From an uncultured bacterium (GTDB taxonomy: Bacteria; Krumholzibacteriota; Krumholzibacteriia; LZORAL124-64-63), in the NCBI GenBank assembly GCA_937864225.1, contig CALMJK010000009.1, forward strand, positions 1-64,000: a stretch of 64,000 nt of DNA. The letters are read 5' to 3'. The position numbers and the translations under genes are program-made. Positions 41,925 through 50,980 of this stretch are shown piece by piece (the stretch's first letter is position 1; every line of letters starts with the position of its first letter). The notes under the pieces are model-generated. The model was not told the DNA's origin. It saw only the letters and a list, made by a program, of their open reading frames with translations, and did no database searches.

Positions 41925-42790
41925 CCACGAACCCCACGGGCTTCGGCGCCTGGTTCCTGGGCGCCTCGTTCACGGGCGCGCCGGACAGTCCCTGGTTCAC
42001 CGGCACCTTCGCCCTCTATCTGCTGTCCTTCCTCGTGTTCGCCGTCTACGGCGCCACGCGGCGCGCGCTTGTGGCCAGGGCGGCCACGGCGTTGCTGGGA
42101 CTGGGCGGCGTGCTGCACACGATCGCGATCATCGTGCGCTGGGAAGCGGCCGGGCGCGTGCCGTTCGCCAACATGTACGAGTACGCCAACATCATGGCGT
42201 GGATGGCCGTCCTCTCGTACCTGGTCGTGGCCTGGCGCTACGGCCGGCCCATGGTGGGCGTGTTCGTCTCGCCGCTGGTGGTCGTGCTGATCGTGAGCGC
42301 GTCGCTGTTGCCCAACGAGGTGCACACGCAGCTCGTGCCGGCGCTGCAGAGCTACTGGCTGCCGATCCACGTCGTGCTGGCGGCGCTGGGCGAAGGCGCC
42401 TTCCTGGTCGCGACGGCCGTGAGCATCATGTACCTGGTCGTGTCGCTCCGTCGCGCGAAGAACGTCGCCGCGGCCGGCGGCGTCTCGCTCGACACGCTCG
42501 ACGAGATCAACTACAAGGCGATCGGCATCGGCTATCCGCTGTACACGATCGGGGCCCTGTTCGCGGGCGCGATCTGGGCCTATGAGGCGTGGGGCTCGTT
42601 CTGGAGCTGGGACCCCAAGGAGGTCGGCGCGCTCGTCATCTGGCTCTTCTACACGCTCTTTTTGCACGCCCGCTACAATCGCGGCTGGCGCGGCCGCAGG
42701 GCGGCCTGGATGTCGGTCATCGGCTTCGTGATGATCCTGCTCAGCTTCTTCGGCAACATCTTCCTGGGGGGCCAGCACGCCTACGGATAG
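41921..42790 (+). CDS. ccsB: Cytochrome c biogenesis protein CcsB/ResC (CcsA family)
   Basis: The 289-residue polytopic heme-handling protein has the tryptophan-rich heme-binding WWD-type motif WGSFWSWDPKEVGALV. Conserved His-containing helices are LGGVLHTIAIIVRW, YWLPIHVVLAALGEGAF and LFYTLFLHARY; NMYEYANIMAW is also typical. It partners with ResB in System II cytochrome c maturation. GTG start with AAGGAG upstream, overlapping the resB stop by 4 bases. Presence of ResB/CcsB shows the organism makes c-type cytochromes. Its 3' end overlaps the convergent lipoprotein gene by 10 bases. Confidence 0.93.
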   Translation: MTTNPTGFGAWFLGASFTGAPDSPWFTGTFALYLLSFLVFAVYGATRRALVARAATALLGLGGVLHTIAIIVRWEAAGRVPFANMYEYANIMAWMAVLSYLVVAWRYGRPMVGVFVSPLVVVLIVSASLLPNEVHTQLVPALQSYWLPIHVVLAALGEGAFLVATAVSIMYLVVSLRRAKNVAAAGGVSLDTLDEINYKAIGIGYPLYTIGALFAGAIWAYEAWGSFWSWDPKEVGALVIWLFYTLFLHARYNRGWRGRRAAWMSVIGFVMILLSFFGNIFLGGQHAYG

Positions 42791-44034
42791 GCGGCGCGGC
42801 CGGTCTGCAGCAGCGTGATCGAGTCGGCCGCCACCGCGCTGAACCAGTCGTTGCGGAACTCGCCGTAGACGATCCGCAGCGAGTCGCCCGGCGCGTAGGC
42901 GCGCAGCGTGAAAAGGATCGTGTCGGCGTACGCCCGCCAGGGGACGCTGGCGAGATCGGCCGACTCCGCGAAGCGCATCTCGGTGGCCACCGCGGAGCTC
43001 ACGAGCGAGACGTCGCGGACGCCCGTCAGCGCGGCGCCGCCGGCCAGCACGAAGCCGGCGTCGGCGAGGTCGTCGGGCACGCAGCTGAGGCTGTCCACGA
43101 CGGCGTAGCCGAAGTCGGACTCGAATTCGCCGTAGAGCCACTGCGCCAGGGGTGAGGCGCTCAGGACCTCGCCCAGATACCATGCCCGGTCGTCGGTGAT
43201 CGAATCGGGCTCGGTCCAGGCGGCGGCCGGCAGCTCGGCGCGGCTGGGCGCGAAACGCAGGCGCCCGACGCCCGCGCCGCGCAGCACTTCGAGGGGCTGG
43301 GTGCGCGAGCGGACCGTCGCGGGGCGACCCACGATCTGCAGGTCGGGCCGGAAATCCGTCTGCACCGAGTCGTGGCGGGACGGAGTCACGGTCGCTCCGT
43401 CGCGCGCGCGGACCCAGACGTGGAGCCACCGCCCGTTGGCGGCGGCCTCGCCCAGATCCCAGGCCACCTCGAGCGTGGCGCCCGGCGTGGTCGTGAAGGT
43501 TTGGGCGTCCGCGAAATCGCCCGTCGCCGCGACGTCCAGCAGGTCGCCGAGGTCCGTGCGCAGCGCCAAGGTCACGTATCGCGTGCCGACCAGGGCGCTG
43601 CCGCCGGCGGTTTCCAGGTAGGGCGGGGCCACCGCCGCGACGGCGACCTGCCGCGAGACGCCGGACACCAGGCCCAGCGAGTTGCGCACGGACACCTTGT
43701 ACCAGTTGGTGTCGCCGGGAGCATGGCCGTAGTCGTAGAGCTGTGTGACGTCGTCGTCCGTTTCGCCGGCCAGGACGTAATCGACGCGGTCGGTCGAGCG
43801 CAGGACCTCGTAGCTGGCGATGTCCGGGTAGTCGGGGGGCTGCCAGAACACGAGGATGCTGTTGCCGTCGGGGTGGGCTTGCAGGTTGAACGGATCGTCC
43901 CCGGCGTTGGCGGGGTCGAACGGGTTGCTCCAGGCCGGCGCGGCCGGCTTCTCGGCGCAGCCCGCGGCGAGGGCGGCGGCCCCCAGGAGCGCGAGCAGCA
44001 GGCTGGCTAGCGGGCGGCGGTGCTTCAGGCTCAC
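42781..44034 (-). CDS. Lipoprotein with fibronectin type III-like domain
   Basis: The 417-residue lipoprotein has signal sequence LLLALLGAAALAAGC (lipobox AAGC) and a spacer NPFDPANAGDDPF. An FnIII-like domain (~45-140) has VFWQPPDYPDIASYEVLRSTD and TNWYKVSVRNSLG. The remaining ~270 residues are beta-rich and unrecognised, with repeated D-S-V/I-x-x-D patterns. It is probably anchored in the outer membrane. The start is GTG 44034, chosen because GGAAGGG lies 7 bases upstream. It follows the PEGA-domain gene by 38 bases and is likely co-transcribed with it. Confidence 0.7.
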   Translation of the reverse strand: MSLKHRRPLASLLLALLGAAALAAGCAEKPAAPAWSNPFDPANAGDDPFNLQAHPDGNSILVFWQPPDYPDIASYEVLRSTDRVDYVLAGETDDDVTQLYDYGHAPGDTNWYKVSVRNSLGLVSGVSRQVAVAAVAPPYLETAGGSALVGTRYVTLALRTDLGDLLDVAATGDFADAQTFTTTPGATLEVAWDLGEAAANGRWLHVWVRARDGATVTPSRHDSVQTDFRPDLQIVGRPATVRSRTQPLEVLRGAGVGRLRFAPSRAELPAAAWTEPDSITDDRAWYLGEVLSASPLAQWLYGEFESDFGYAVVDSLSCVPDDLADAGFVLAGGAALTGVRDVSLVSSAVATEMRFAESADLASVPWRAYADTILFTLRAYAPGDSLRIVYGEFRNDWFSAVAADSITLLQTGRAAYP

Positions 44035-44072
44035 GGCAAACCCTTCCGGTCGACTTCCGCCGGGCGCGCGGC

Positions 44073-44834
44073 TCAAAAACGCGCAATCCAGGCCACGTGC
44101 ACGGCCGCCGGGACCAAGCCGTCGCGCGGCGCGGCGGCGTGGGCGGGCACGGCCCCGGCGCCGGCCTCCACCGACGGGAAACGCAGCCAAACGTCGAGCA
44201 GGCCGACCGTCACGGCGCCGGCCGCCACGATCAGGCCGGTGTCGCGCAGCGATTCGGCGTCCTCCATCTGCGCGTACTTCTGCGCCGCCGCCTCGCGCGC
44301 GGCGGCGATGGCGCCGGCGGTGATCGCGTTGAGGTAGGCGTCGTAGAGCGCCTCGTAATCATCGCGCCGGTTGCCGTACGACAGCTCGCCGGCCAAGGCT
44401 GCCGCCAGGCCGCCGAGCTCGAGGGCGGACAGGGCCCAGCCCAGTCTGGGGCGGCCGACGTACTGCTGGCCGAAACCCGCGAAGACGAGGCCGTAGAGCA
44501 GCGCCGCGGGACGCCGCAGCGGCGTCAGACGCGCGACCACGCGCAGCAGTTCGTCCGGTTCGGCGACCGTCAGCTCGGCGACGAAGGGCTGGTACCCGCG
44601 CAGCTCGCAACGGAGTTCGTATGCGCCAGGTTCGACCGCCAAGGGAGCGCCCAGCGGCAGGACGCCGGCGGACCGGCCGTCGATGAGCACCGACGCGCCG
44701 GGCGGGCCATCGACGATGAGCGAGGCGGCCGAGGCGTCGCCCGCCGGCGACACCTGGACCAGGACGGCCAGCAGCACCCAGAGCGCGGGCGCGGGCGGCA
44801 GGGCGCGGCGGGCGGCGATGCGGACGTGTCGCAT
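44073..44834 (-). CDS. PEGA-domain envelope protein
   Basis: The 253-residue protein has a signal peptide or N-terminal helix (ALWVLLAVLVQVSPAGDASA). A PEGA domain (~35-105) follows: GPPGASVLIDGRSAGVLPLGAPLAVEPGAYELRCELRGYQPF, i.e. P-G-A-x-V-x-I-D-G and the PG-Y-L-R-GY core. The C-terminal half has two or three hydrophobic segments (LLYGLVFAGFGQQYVGRPRLGWAL, ALAGELSYG, GLIVAAGAVTVGLLDVWLRF). PEGA modules are found in surface-layer-like proteins; the role here is unknown. It is preceded by a promoter-like TTTCCG/TATACT. Confidence 0.72.
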   Translation of the reverse strand: MRHVRIAARRALPPAPALWVLLAVLVQVSPAGDASAASLIVDGPPGASVLIDGRSAGVLPLGAPLAVEPGAYELRCELRGYQPFVAELTVAEPDELLRVVARLTPLRRPAALLYGLVFAGFGQQYVGRPRLGWALSALELGGLAAALAGELSYGNRRDDYEALYDAYLNAITAGAIAAAREAAAQKYAQMEDAESLRDTGLIVAAGAVTVGLLDVWLRFPSVEAGAGAVPAHAAAPRDGLVPAAVHVAWIARF

Positions 44835-44888
44835 GGGCTCGCGGATCTCCGGGAAAGCTCGGGGTCGTGCGCGGCGGATCGGTGCGTC

Positions 44889-44917
44889 AGTATAGTCGAT
44901 CGCGCGCCGCGCGGAAA
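44889..44917 (-). promoter_or_regulatory. Candidate promoter of the PEGA-protein / lipoprotein pair
   Basis: On the minus strand, TTTCCG (44912-44917) and TATACT (44889-44894) are separated by 17 bases, about 55 bases before the ATG at 44834. Confidence 0.45.
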
Positions 44918-44940
44918 GCGCGGGGCGCGTCCGCGCGATT

Positions 44941-45375
44941 TCAATCGCGGTGGTACGCGTGGCCGCGCAGGATGGTCAGCCCGCGGTACACCTGCTCGAC
45001 TAGCACCAGGCGGGCCAGTTCGTGGGGAAGGGTCAGCGCGGAGAGCTGCAGCGTGCGCGCCGCGCGCCGCCGCGCCGCTTCGCCCAGGCCGTCGGGGCCG
45101 CCCACCAGGAAGGCGACGTCGCCGTGGCCGCCGAGCAGGGCCGCGAACTGCCGCGACGTCAACGCCTCGCCGCGCTCGTCGAGCGCGATCACCAGGCCGT
45201 GACCGGCGGGCGAGCCGAGCCGGCGCAGCATCGCCTCGGCCTCGCGCTCCGGGCCCTCGTCGCGCACCTCGAGCATTTCGAGGGCGCCCAGACCCCGGAT
45301 GCGGCGCGCGTACTCCTCGACGGCGGCAGCCAACCGGGGATCCTTCAGGCGGCCCACGGCGATAATGCGAATCAT
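44941..45375 (-). CDS. rlmH: 23S rRNA (pseudouridine1915-N3)-methyltransferase RlmH
   Basis: The 144-residue SPOUT methyltransferase begins MIRIIAVGRLKD. It has the knot motifs VIALDERGEALTSRQFAALL, FLVGGPDGLG and the C-terminal LTLPHELARLVLVEQVYRGLTILRGHAYHRD region (LPHELAR-LVEQ-YR, YHRD end), all diagnostic of RlmH. It methylates pseudouridine 1915 in helix 69 of the 50S subunit using SAM. ATG 45375 follows GAGGAG by 8 bases. It is divergent from the nuo operon. Confidence 0.95.
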   Translation of the reverse strand: MIRIIAVGRLKDPRLAAAVEEYARRIRGLGALEMLEVRDEGPEREAEAMLRRLGSPAGHGLVIALDERGEALTSRQFAALLGGHGDVAFLVGGPDGLGEAARRRAARTLQLSALTLPHELARLVLVEQVYRGLTILRGHAYHRD

Positions 45376-45590
45376 GTTCTCGCTCCTCGAGCGGTCCAGC
45401 CTAACAATTCCTTGACCGATCCGACACCACGGCCTTTCTATTGGCCGGTTCGCGCGCCGCCCCGGGCTTCCCGCCCGGTCCGCGGCCCACGATGGCGCCC
45501 CCGAGCCGATTCGCGCCCGCTCCCGAAACACCAGCAGGGGACGGCAAATCCATGATCCCTGCCTGCCCGCTCGCCGCAGTCAGCACAGGT

Positions 45591-46010
45591 ATGCATGCCG
45601 ACTTCGCGACGGTGCTGATCTTTATCCTGTTCGGCGTCTTCTTCGGCCTGCTCGCGCTCGGGATCGCGCGCCTGCTGCGGCCGCACAATCCCCATCCGGA
45701 GAAGCTCGTCACGTACGAGTGCGGCGAACTGCCGCAGGGCTCGGCCTGGGTCCGCTTCAACGTGCGCTTCTATCTCATCGCGCTCTTCTTCATCGTTTTC
45801 GACGTCGAGGTCATCTTTCTCTATCCATGGGCCGTCGTGTTCCGGCAACTCGCCGCGGCGCCCGGCCTGGGCCTGCTCGCCCTGCTCGAGATGCTGCTGT
45901 TCCTGGCGATCCTGGTCGTGGGGCTGGCGTACGTCTGGGCCAAGGGCGATCTCGACTGGGTCAAGAGCCTGACCGCCCGCCCGGCGGGCGAGGAGGTGGC
46001 GGGGGAATGA
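45591..46010 (+). CDS. nuoA: NADH-quinone oxidoreductase subunit A
   Basis: The 139-residue three-helix membrane subunit of complex I has a first helix [21 protein letters not shown]. The conserved loop [39 protein letters not shown] carries the E-C-G, F-D-V-E acidic residues. ATG 45591 gives a normal-length subunit; an in-frame ATG at 45552 would add 13 residues without homology. It is the first gene of the 11-gene nuo operon. The 215-base gap upstream, shared with rlmH, holds a weak TTGACC/TTTCTA candidate promoter at 45412-45440. It overlaps nuoB by 4 bases (ATGA). Confidence 0.93.
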   Translation: MHADFATVLIFILFGVFFGLLALGIARLLRPHNPHPEKLVTYECGELPQGSAWVRFNVRFYLIALFFIVFDVEVIFLYPWAVVFRQLAAAPGLGLLALLEMLLFLAILVVGLAYVWAKGDLDWVKSLTARPAGEEVAGE

Positions 46011-46636
46011 CCTCCCGGCCGCTCGTGCCTGACAGCCCGACGCCGCCGCCCGGCTACGATCCGGCGCGCGAGCACATGCTCGACTTCGGCGTCGCGGAGG
46101 ACCTCGCGAAGGTCGTCGACAGCGACCGCAAGAACTTCATCCTGACGACGGTCGACGAGGTCTTCAACTGGGCCCGGCTGTCGAGCATCTGGCCCGTGAC
46201 GTTCGGCCTGGCCTGTTGCGCCATCGAGATGATGGCCGCCAGCGCGACGCGCTACGACATCGACCGCTTCGGCGCCGGCGCCTTCCGGCCCACGCCGCGG
46301 CAGGCCGACCTCATGATCGTCTCCGGCACCGTGACCGCCAAGATGGCCGTGCGTCTGCGGCGCATCTACGATCAGATGCCCGAGCCCAAGTGGGTCGTGG
46401 CCATGGGCTCGTGCGCGATCGGCGGCGGCCCCTACTTCAAGTACGGCTACCACGTGGTCAAGGGAGTCGACTTCCTGGTGCCCGTGGACGTCTACATCCC
46501 GGGCTGTCCGCCCCGCCCCGAGGTGCTGCTCGACGGCCTGATGCGATTGCAGGACAAGATCCGCGGCCGGCGCGGCAAGTTCCGCCCGCCGAAGTGGGTC
46601 ACCGAGTACGCCCGCAAGATCCCGTACCGCGACTGA
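46007..46636 (+). CDS. nuoB: NADH-quinone oxidoreductase subunit B
   Basis: The 209-residue peripheral subunit binds cluster N2, the last Fe-S centre before quinone. The ligands are visible as [10 protein letters not shown] (tandem Cys), [10 protein letters not shown] and IPGCPPRPE. The N-terminal ~50 residues are longer than in E. coli. It lies between nuoA and nuoC; the ATG overlaps the nuoA stop. Confidence 0.96.
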   Translation: MTSRPLVPDSPTPPPGYDPAREHMLDFGVAEDLAKVVDSDRKNFILTTVDEVFNWARLSSIWPVTFGLACCAIEMMAASATRYDIDRFGAGAFRPTPRQADLMIVSGTVTAKMAVRLRRIYDQMPEPKWVVAMGSCAIGGGPYFKYGYHVVKGVDFLVPVDVYIPGCPPRPEVLLDGLMRLQDKIRGRRGKFRPPKWVTEYARKIPYRD

Positions 46637-46646
46637 GGGGACGCGC

Positions 46647-47324
46647 ATGGAGCCAGCGGCCATCCACCAGCTCCTGGTCGAGAAATTCGGCGACGCCGTC
46701 GTCGGCTGGCACCCGGACGGCCCCGAGCCGTGCGCGGAGGTCGCGCCGGCGCGCGTGGCCGACGTCGCGCTTTTTCTGCGCGACGACCCGCGGCTCGCCT
46801 TCGCGCTCCTGATGTGCCTATCCGGCATCGACTGGGACGGCTACGACGCGGCGGGCAAGGGCAAGAGCGTCGCCATCCTGGGCTACCGCGCCGACGGCAC
46901 GCCGGAAGCAGGCGAGCGCGTCGCGACGGGCGATCTCGGCGTGGCGTATCACCTCTACTCCTACGCGCACCGCCACAAGTTCACGCTGCGCGCGCGCGTG
47001 CCGCGCGCACAGCCGTCGCTGCCGACCGTTTGCCGGGTCTGGCCCACGGCGGCCTGGCACGAGCGCGAGGCGTGGGACCTGTTGGGGATCGTCTTCACGG
47101 GACACCCCGACCCGCGCCGGATCTTGCTCGAGGACGGCTGGATCGGGCACCCGCTGCGCAAGGACTACGCGATGCCCGGCGCCTGGGAGGGCGTGCCGCT
47201 GCAAGGACAGCCGTACGCCGTCAGCAGCGCCAAACCGGTCTTGCCCCCGCCCTCCGCGCCCGCGCCCAGACCGGCGCCGCCCGACCAGGGCGCGCGGGGC
47301 CCCGCCGAAGGGGGGTCCGCATGA
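46647..47324 (+). CDS. nuoC: NADH-quinone oxidoreductase subunit C
   Basis: The 225-residue 30-kDa-type subunit forms part of the quinone module. The conserved domain has VAYHLYSYAHRHKFTLRARVPR and the signature AAWHEREAWDLLGIVFTGHPDPRRILLEDGWIGHPLRKDY, with the ERE-D-GI-F-GHPDLRR-L motif. The C-terminal tail (~40 residues) is Pro/Ala-rich and variable. It stays separate from NuoD (no CD fusion), with an ATGA overlap into nuoD. Confidence 0.95.
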   Translation: MEPAAIHQLLVEKFGDAVVGWHPDGPEPCAEVAPARVADVALFLRDDPRLAFALLMCLSGIDWDGYDAAGKGKSVAILGYRADGTPEAGERVATGDLGVAYHLYSYAHRHKFTLRARVPRAQPSLPTVCRVWPTAAWHEREAWDLLGIVFTGHPDPRRILLEDGWIGHPLRKDYAMPGAWEGVPLQGQPYAVSSAKPVLPPPSAPAPRPAPPDQGARGPAEGGSA

Positions 47325-48499
47325 ATCCCGCCATCGACGGCGTCGCCGCCTCCCGCGGCGGGGACGATCGGGCCGCGCTGCCGCGGCTCAAGTCGGAGCT
47401 GCTCGAGCTCAACATGGGCCCGCAGCACCCGTCCACGCACGGCGTGCTGCGCCTGCTGATCCACACCGACGGCGAGATCGTGCACTCGGTGCGGCCCTAC
47501 ATCGGCTACTTGCACCGCTGCGCGGAGAAGATCGGCGAGGGATGCGACTGCCGGCAGTTCGTGGTCTACACCGATCGGCTCGACTACCTGGCGCCCATGA
47601 ACTGCAATTTCGGCTACGTGGTCGCGGTCGAGAAGCTGATGGGGATCGCGGTGCCGGAGCGCGCGGAGCACATCCGGGTCATCTGCGCCGAACTGCAGCG
47701 GATCGCCAGCCACCTGATCGCCTTCGGCACGTTCGGCCTCGACATGGGCGCCTGGACGCCGCTGCTCTACGCCTTCCGCGAGCGCGAGGTGATCCTGAAC
47801 ATCTTCGAGCGCCTGTGCGGCGGACGCATGCTCTACAACTATTACGACATCGGCGGCGTGCGTTTCGACCTGCCGGACGGCTTCGCCGAGGAGGTCGTCG
47901 ATTTCATCGACATGTTCGAGCGCAAGCTCGACGAGTACAACACGCTGCTGTCGTACAACAAGATCTTCATCGAGCGCACGGCCGACGTGGGCGTGCTCAG
48001 CGTCGCGGACGCCAACGCCTACGGCTGCACCGGCCCGGTGCTGCGCGGCTCGGGCGTGGCGTGGGACTGCCGGCGCGACGACCCCTACTCGATTTACGAC
48101 CGGTTCGAGTTCGACGTCCCGACGGGCCAGGGCGAGATGGGCACGGTCGGCGATTCTTGGGACCGTTACATGGTGCGCATCCGCGAGATGGCGGAGTCGT
48201 GCCGTATCGTGAGGCAGGCCGTGAAGGCGCTGCCGGAGGGCCCGATCCGGACGCCGGAGCTGAAGAAGATCGTGAAGGTGCCCGCGGGCGCGGCCTACAC
48301 GCGGACGGAGAGCAGCAAGGGCGAGCTGGGCTTCTACGTGATCGCCGACGGCGGGGCGACGCCGTTCCGCCTGAAGATCCGCTCCCCCTCCTTCTCCAAC
48401 CTGCACGTGATCGAAAAGATCGGGCCGGGCCAGATGATCTCGGATCTGGTCGCGACGGTGGGCTCGCTGGACCTCGTCCTCGGGGAGATCGACAGGTAG
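47321..48499 (+). CDS. nuoD: NADH-quinone oxidoreductase subunit D
   Basis: The 392-residue 49-kDa-type subunit lines the quinone-binding pocket together with NuoB. Its motifs are LNMGPQHPSTHGVLRL, YIGYLHRCAEKIGE, YLAPMNCNFGY, RADVGVLS-like ERTADVGVLS, and the ending DLVATVGSLDLVLGEIDR with the family's GSLD-V-GE-DR. The HPSTHG His and the Tyr of the DYLAPM region are the quinone ligands known from other species. It overlaps nuoC by 4 bases. Confidence 0.97.
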   Translation: MNPAIDGVAASRGGDDRAALPRLKSELLELNMGPQHPSTHGVLRLLIHTDGEIVHSVRPYIGYLHRCAEKIGEGCDCRQFVVYTDRLDYLAPMNCNFGYVVAVEKLMGIAVPERAEHIRVICAELQRIASHLIAFGTFGLDMGAWTPLLYAFREREVILNIFERLCGGRMLYNYYDIGGVRFDLPDGFAEEVVDFIDMFERKLDEYNTLLSYNKIFIERTADVGVLSVADANAYGCTGPVLRGSGVAWDCRRDDPYSIYDRFEFDVPTGQGEMGTVGDSWDRYMVRIREMAESCRIVRQAVKALPEGPIRTPELKKIVKVPAGAAYTRTESSKGELGFYVIADGGATPFRLKIRSPSFSNLHVIEKIGPGQMISDLVATVGSLDLVLGEIDR

Positions 48500-48502
48500 G
48501 CC

Positions 48503-49558
48503 ATGGAGCAGGTGACCGCCCTCTTCGCGCGCATCGCGGGCGCCGGGACGCTCTCCCCCCAGCTGCTGCTGTGGCTGGGCGCCTTGACGATGGCTCTGAT
48601 CATGGCCCTGGTGATGGCCGCTTGCGCCATCGTGTTCACCTGGGCCGAGCGGAAGGTCGCGGGCTTCATCCAGAGCCGCTACGGCCCGATGCGCGTCGGC
48701 CGCTGGCACGGCATCGCCCAGCCGATCGCCGACATGCTCAAGATCCTCCAGAAAGAGGACATCATCCCGGCCGACGCGGACCGGAAATTCTTCATCCTGG
48801 CGCCGTTCGTCCTGTTCATCGGCTCGTTGATGGCGTGGGCGGCGATCCCCTTCGCGCCGGGCTTCGTCGCGGCCGACCTGGACATGGGGCTGCTCTACAT
48901 CTTCGCGGCGAGCAGCCTCGTCACGATCGGCATCCTGATGTCGGGGTGGGCGTCCAACAACAAGTGGTCGCTCTACGGCGCCGCGCGCGGCGCCGCGCAG
49001 ATCGTCAGCTACGAGATCCCGCTCGCCCTGGCCGTCGTGCCGGTCGTGCTGTACGCCGGGTCGTTGAACATGACGGACATCGTCGTGGCCCAGCAGGGCG
49101 GCATCTGGAAGTGGTTCGCGCTGCGCAATCCCTTCCTGTTCGTCTCGTTCCTGATCTACTTCCTGGCCTCGATCGCGGAAGTGAACCGCACGCCGTTCGA
49201 CCTGCCCGAGACCGAGTCCGAGCTGGTCGCCGGCTACCACACCGAGTACTCGGGCATGCGCTTCGCCTTCTTCTTCCTGGCGGAGTACGCAAACCTGTTC
49301 CTGGTCTCGTGCATCGCGACGGCCGTGTTCCTGGGCGGTTGGGGGCATCCGGTGCCCGGCCTGAATTTCGCGCCGGCCCTCGTGTTCCTGGCCAAGGCCG
49401 TGCTGCTCGTGCTGGCGCAGATATGGATCCGCTGGACGCTGCCGCGCCTGCGCGTGGACCAGCTCATGCACGTCTGCTGGAAGGTCATGATTCCGCTCGC
49501 GCTGGTCTGCTTGGCCGGCTCGGGCGTCTGGATGCTGGCGTTCGTCCGCTTCGCCTGA
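48503..49558 (+). CDS. nuoH: NADH-quinone oxidoreductase subunit H
   Basis: The 351-residue membrane subunit sits next to the quinone chamber, with about eight helices. Conserved motifs are ERKVAGFIQSRYGPMRVGRWHGIAQPIADMLKILQKEDIIP, the acidic loop EVNRTPFDLPETESELVAGYHTEYSGMRFAFFFLAEY and the last PRLRVDQLMHVCWKVMIPLAL. It starts 3 bases after the nuoD stop. Confidence 0.97.
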   Translation: MEQVTALFARIAGAGTLSPQLLLWLGALTMALIMALVMAACAIVFTWAERKVAGFIQSRYGPMRVGRWHGIAQPIADMLKILQKEDIIPADADRKFFILAPFVLFIGSLMAWAAIPFAPGFVAADLDMGLLYIFAASSLVTIGILMSGWASNNKWSLYGAARGAAQIVSYEIPLALAVVPVVLYAGSLNMTDIVVAQQGGIWKWFALRNPFLFVSFLIYFLASIAEVNRTPFDLPETESELVAGYHTEYSGMRFAFFFLAEYANLFLVSCIATAVFLGGWGHPVPGLNFAPALVFLAKAVLLVLAQIWIRWTLPRLRVDQLMHVCWKVMIPLALVCLAGSGVWMLAFVRFA

Positions 49559-49585
49559 CGGGCGGACGCGCCGGAGGAGGCCGCC

Positions 49586-50065
49586 GTGCGGCAGTATTTC
49601 GCGGACATCTGGCACGCCCTGATGTCGACGTTCCAAGGCATGGGCATCACCATCAAGCACGTGGTGAAGAAGCCCGTGACCCTGCAGTACCCGGACGAGC
49701 GCTGGGTCCTGCCGGAGCGCTTTCGCGGCTTCGTGCACCTCGACACCAACCGCTGCAACGCCTGTCTGCAGTGCGCCAAGGCGTGTCCCGTCTCTTGCAT
49801 CTACATCGATACCGAAGGCAAGGGCGTCGACCGGTACATGACGCGCTACGCGGTCGACTTCAACAAGTGCATCTGGTGCGGGCTGTGCAACGAGCCCTGC
49901 CCGACCAACGCGATCACGATGAGCCACGACTACGACCACGCGCTCTATTTCCGGCAGAAGCTCGTGTACGAGTTCGTGTCCCCCGAGCGCCCCATCCCCA
50001 CGCACAAGCAGAAGCGGGCCGAGATGGGGTTCTTCGTCGAGGAAGAAGAGGAGGACCACGGGTGA
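49586..50065 (+). CDS. nuoI: NADH-quinone oxidoreductase subunit I
   Basis: The 159-residue ferredoxin-like subunit holds two 4Fe-4S clusters (N6a and N6b), ligated by CNACLQCAKACPVSC and CIWCGLCNEPCPTNA. An N-terminal amphipathic helix contacts the membrane arm. In this operon it is the only electron-transfer Fe-S subunit besides NuoB, as NuoE, F and G are absent. GTG start after GGAGGAGG; overlaps nuoJ by 4 bases. Confidence 0.96.
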   Translation: MRQYFADIWHALMSTFQGMGITIKHVVKKPVTLQYPDERWVLPERFRGFVHLDTNRCNACLQCAKACPVSCIYIDTEGKGVDRYMTRYAVDFNKCIWCGLCNEPCPTNAITMSHDYDHALYFRQKLVYEFVSPERPIPTHKQKRAEMGFFVEEEEEDHG

Positions 50066-50613
50066 GCGGGGACCTGGCCTTCTACGGCTTCGCGGCGCTG
50101 ACGGTGCTGTCGGCTTTCTACGTCGTGTTCAGCCGCAACATCGTCCACGCGGGCTTCAGCCTGCTGTTCACGCTGTTCGGCGTGGCGGGGCTGTACGCCA
50201 TGCTGGCGGCCGACTTCCTGGCCGCGACGCAGGTGATCGTCTACATCGGCGGCGTCCTCGTGCTGATCCTGTTCACGGTCATGATGACGAGGATTCCGCG
50301 CCGCGGCGCGGGCGGGCGGGGGTTGGACCGTTTCGTCCCCGCCGGGGTGTTCGCCCTGCTGCTCTTCGCGCTGCTCTACAAGGTCATCACGGGCACGCCG
50401 TGGGCCGAGAAGGCGCCGGTCTCCGCCGATCCGACCACGGCGCGCCTGGGCGCCAGCTTCCTGACCGATTTCGTCTTCCCGTTCGAATTCGTCTCGCTGA
50501 TCCTGCTCGCCGCCATGATCGGCGCCGCGATCCTGATCCGCGACCGGCGCCCGGCGGCGGATGACGGCGCCGGCGGCGCGGCCGCGCCGACGGGAGAGGA
50601 GGAGCGCTCGTGA
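50062..50613 (+). CDS. nuoJ: NADH-quinone oxidoreductase subunit J
   Basis: The 183-residue five-helix membrane subunit has a first helix with YGFAALTVLSAFYVVFSRNIVHAGFSLLFTLFGVAGLYAMLAADFLAATQVIVYIGGVLVL, containing the family's NPVHA-like RNIVHAG and Q-VYIGGVLVL-FV motifs. The C-terminal extension is charged and Ala/Gly-rich. GTG start overlapping nuoI; its stop overlaps nuoK. Confidence 0.94.
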   Translation: MSGDLAFYGFAALTVLSAFYVVFSRNIVHAGFSLLFTLFGVAGLYAMLAADFLAATQVIVYIGGVLVLILFTVMMTRIPRRGAGGRGLDRFVPAGVFALLLFALLYKVITGTPWAEKAPVSADPTTARLGASFLTDFVFPFEFVSLILLAAMIGAAILIRDRRPAADDGAGGAAAPTGEEERS

Positions 50614-50918
50614 ACGCGGGCCTGGAGCATTTCCTGACCGTGGGAGCGCTGCTCTTCGGTCTCGGCGTCTTCGCCGTGCTGACCCGCCGCAACGCGGTCG
50701 GTCTGCTGATGGGCGTGGAGCTGATCCTCAACGCCGCGAACCTGAATTTCGCCGCCTTCGCCCGGTACGTCGAGCACGGCATCGACGGACAGGTGCTGGC
50801 GGCGTTCGTGATCGTGCTGGCCGCGGCCGAAGCCGCTGTGGCCCTGGCCATCGTGCTGGCCATGTTCCGCAACTTCGGGACCGTCCACGTCGACGCCGTC
50901 GATCGGCTGAGGCGCTAG
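50610..50918 (+). CDS. nuoK: NADH-quinone oxidoreductase subunit K
   Basis: The 102-residue three-helix antiporter-like subunit has FLTVGALLFGLGVFAVLTRRNAVGLLMGVELILNAANLNFAAFA, including the membrane Glu in MGVELILNA, and AAEAAVALAIVLAMFRNFGTV with the second Glu. Length and motifs are canonical. GTG start overlapping nuoJ by 4 bases. Confidence 0.96.
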   Translation: MNAGLEHFLTVGALLFGLGVFAVLTRRNAVGLLMGVELILNAANLNFAAFARYVEHGIDGQVLAAFVIVLAAAEAAVALAIVLAMFRNFGTVHVDAVDRLRR

Positions 50919-50980
50919 CGCGCCGGTCGAACGCGCGACCGCGGGCGGCGCGCCCGGGCGGAAAGGGGAACCGAGCGGAG

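Noticed and set aside
45412-45440. TTGACC / TTTCTA pair as the nuo promoter
   Set aside because: The -10 matches consensus poorly and lies about 150 bases from the start. Kept only as a remark under nuoA.
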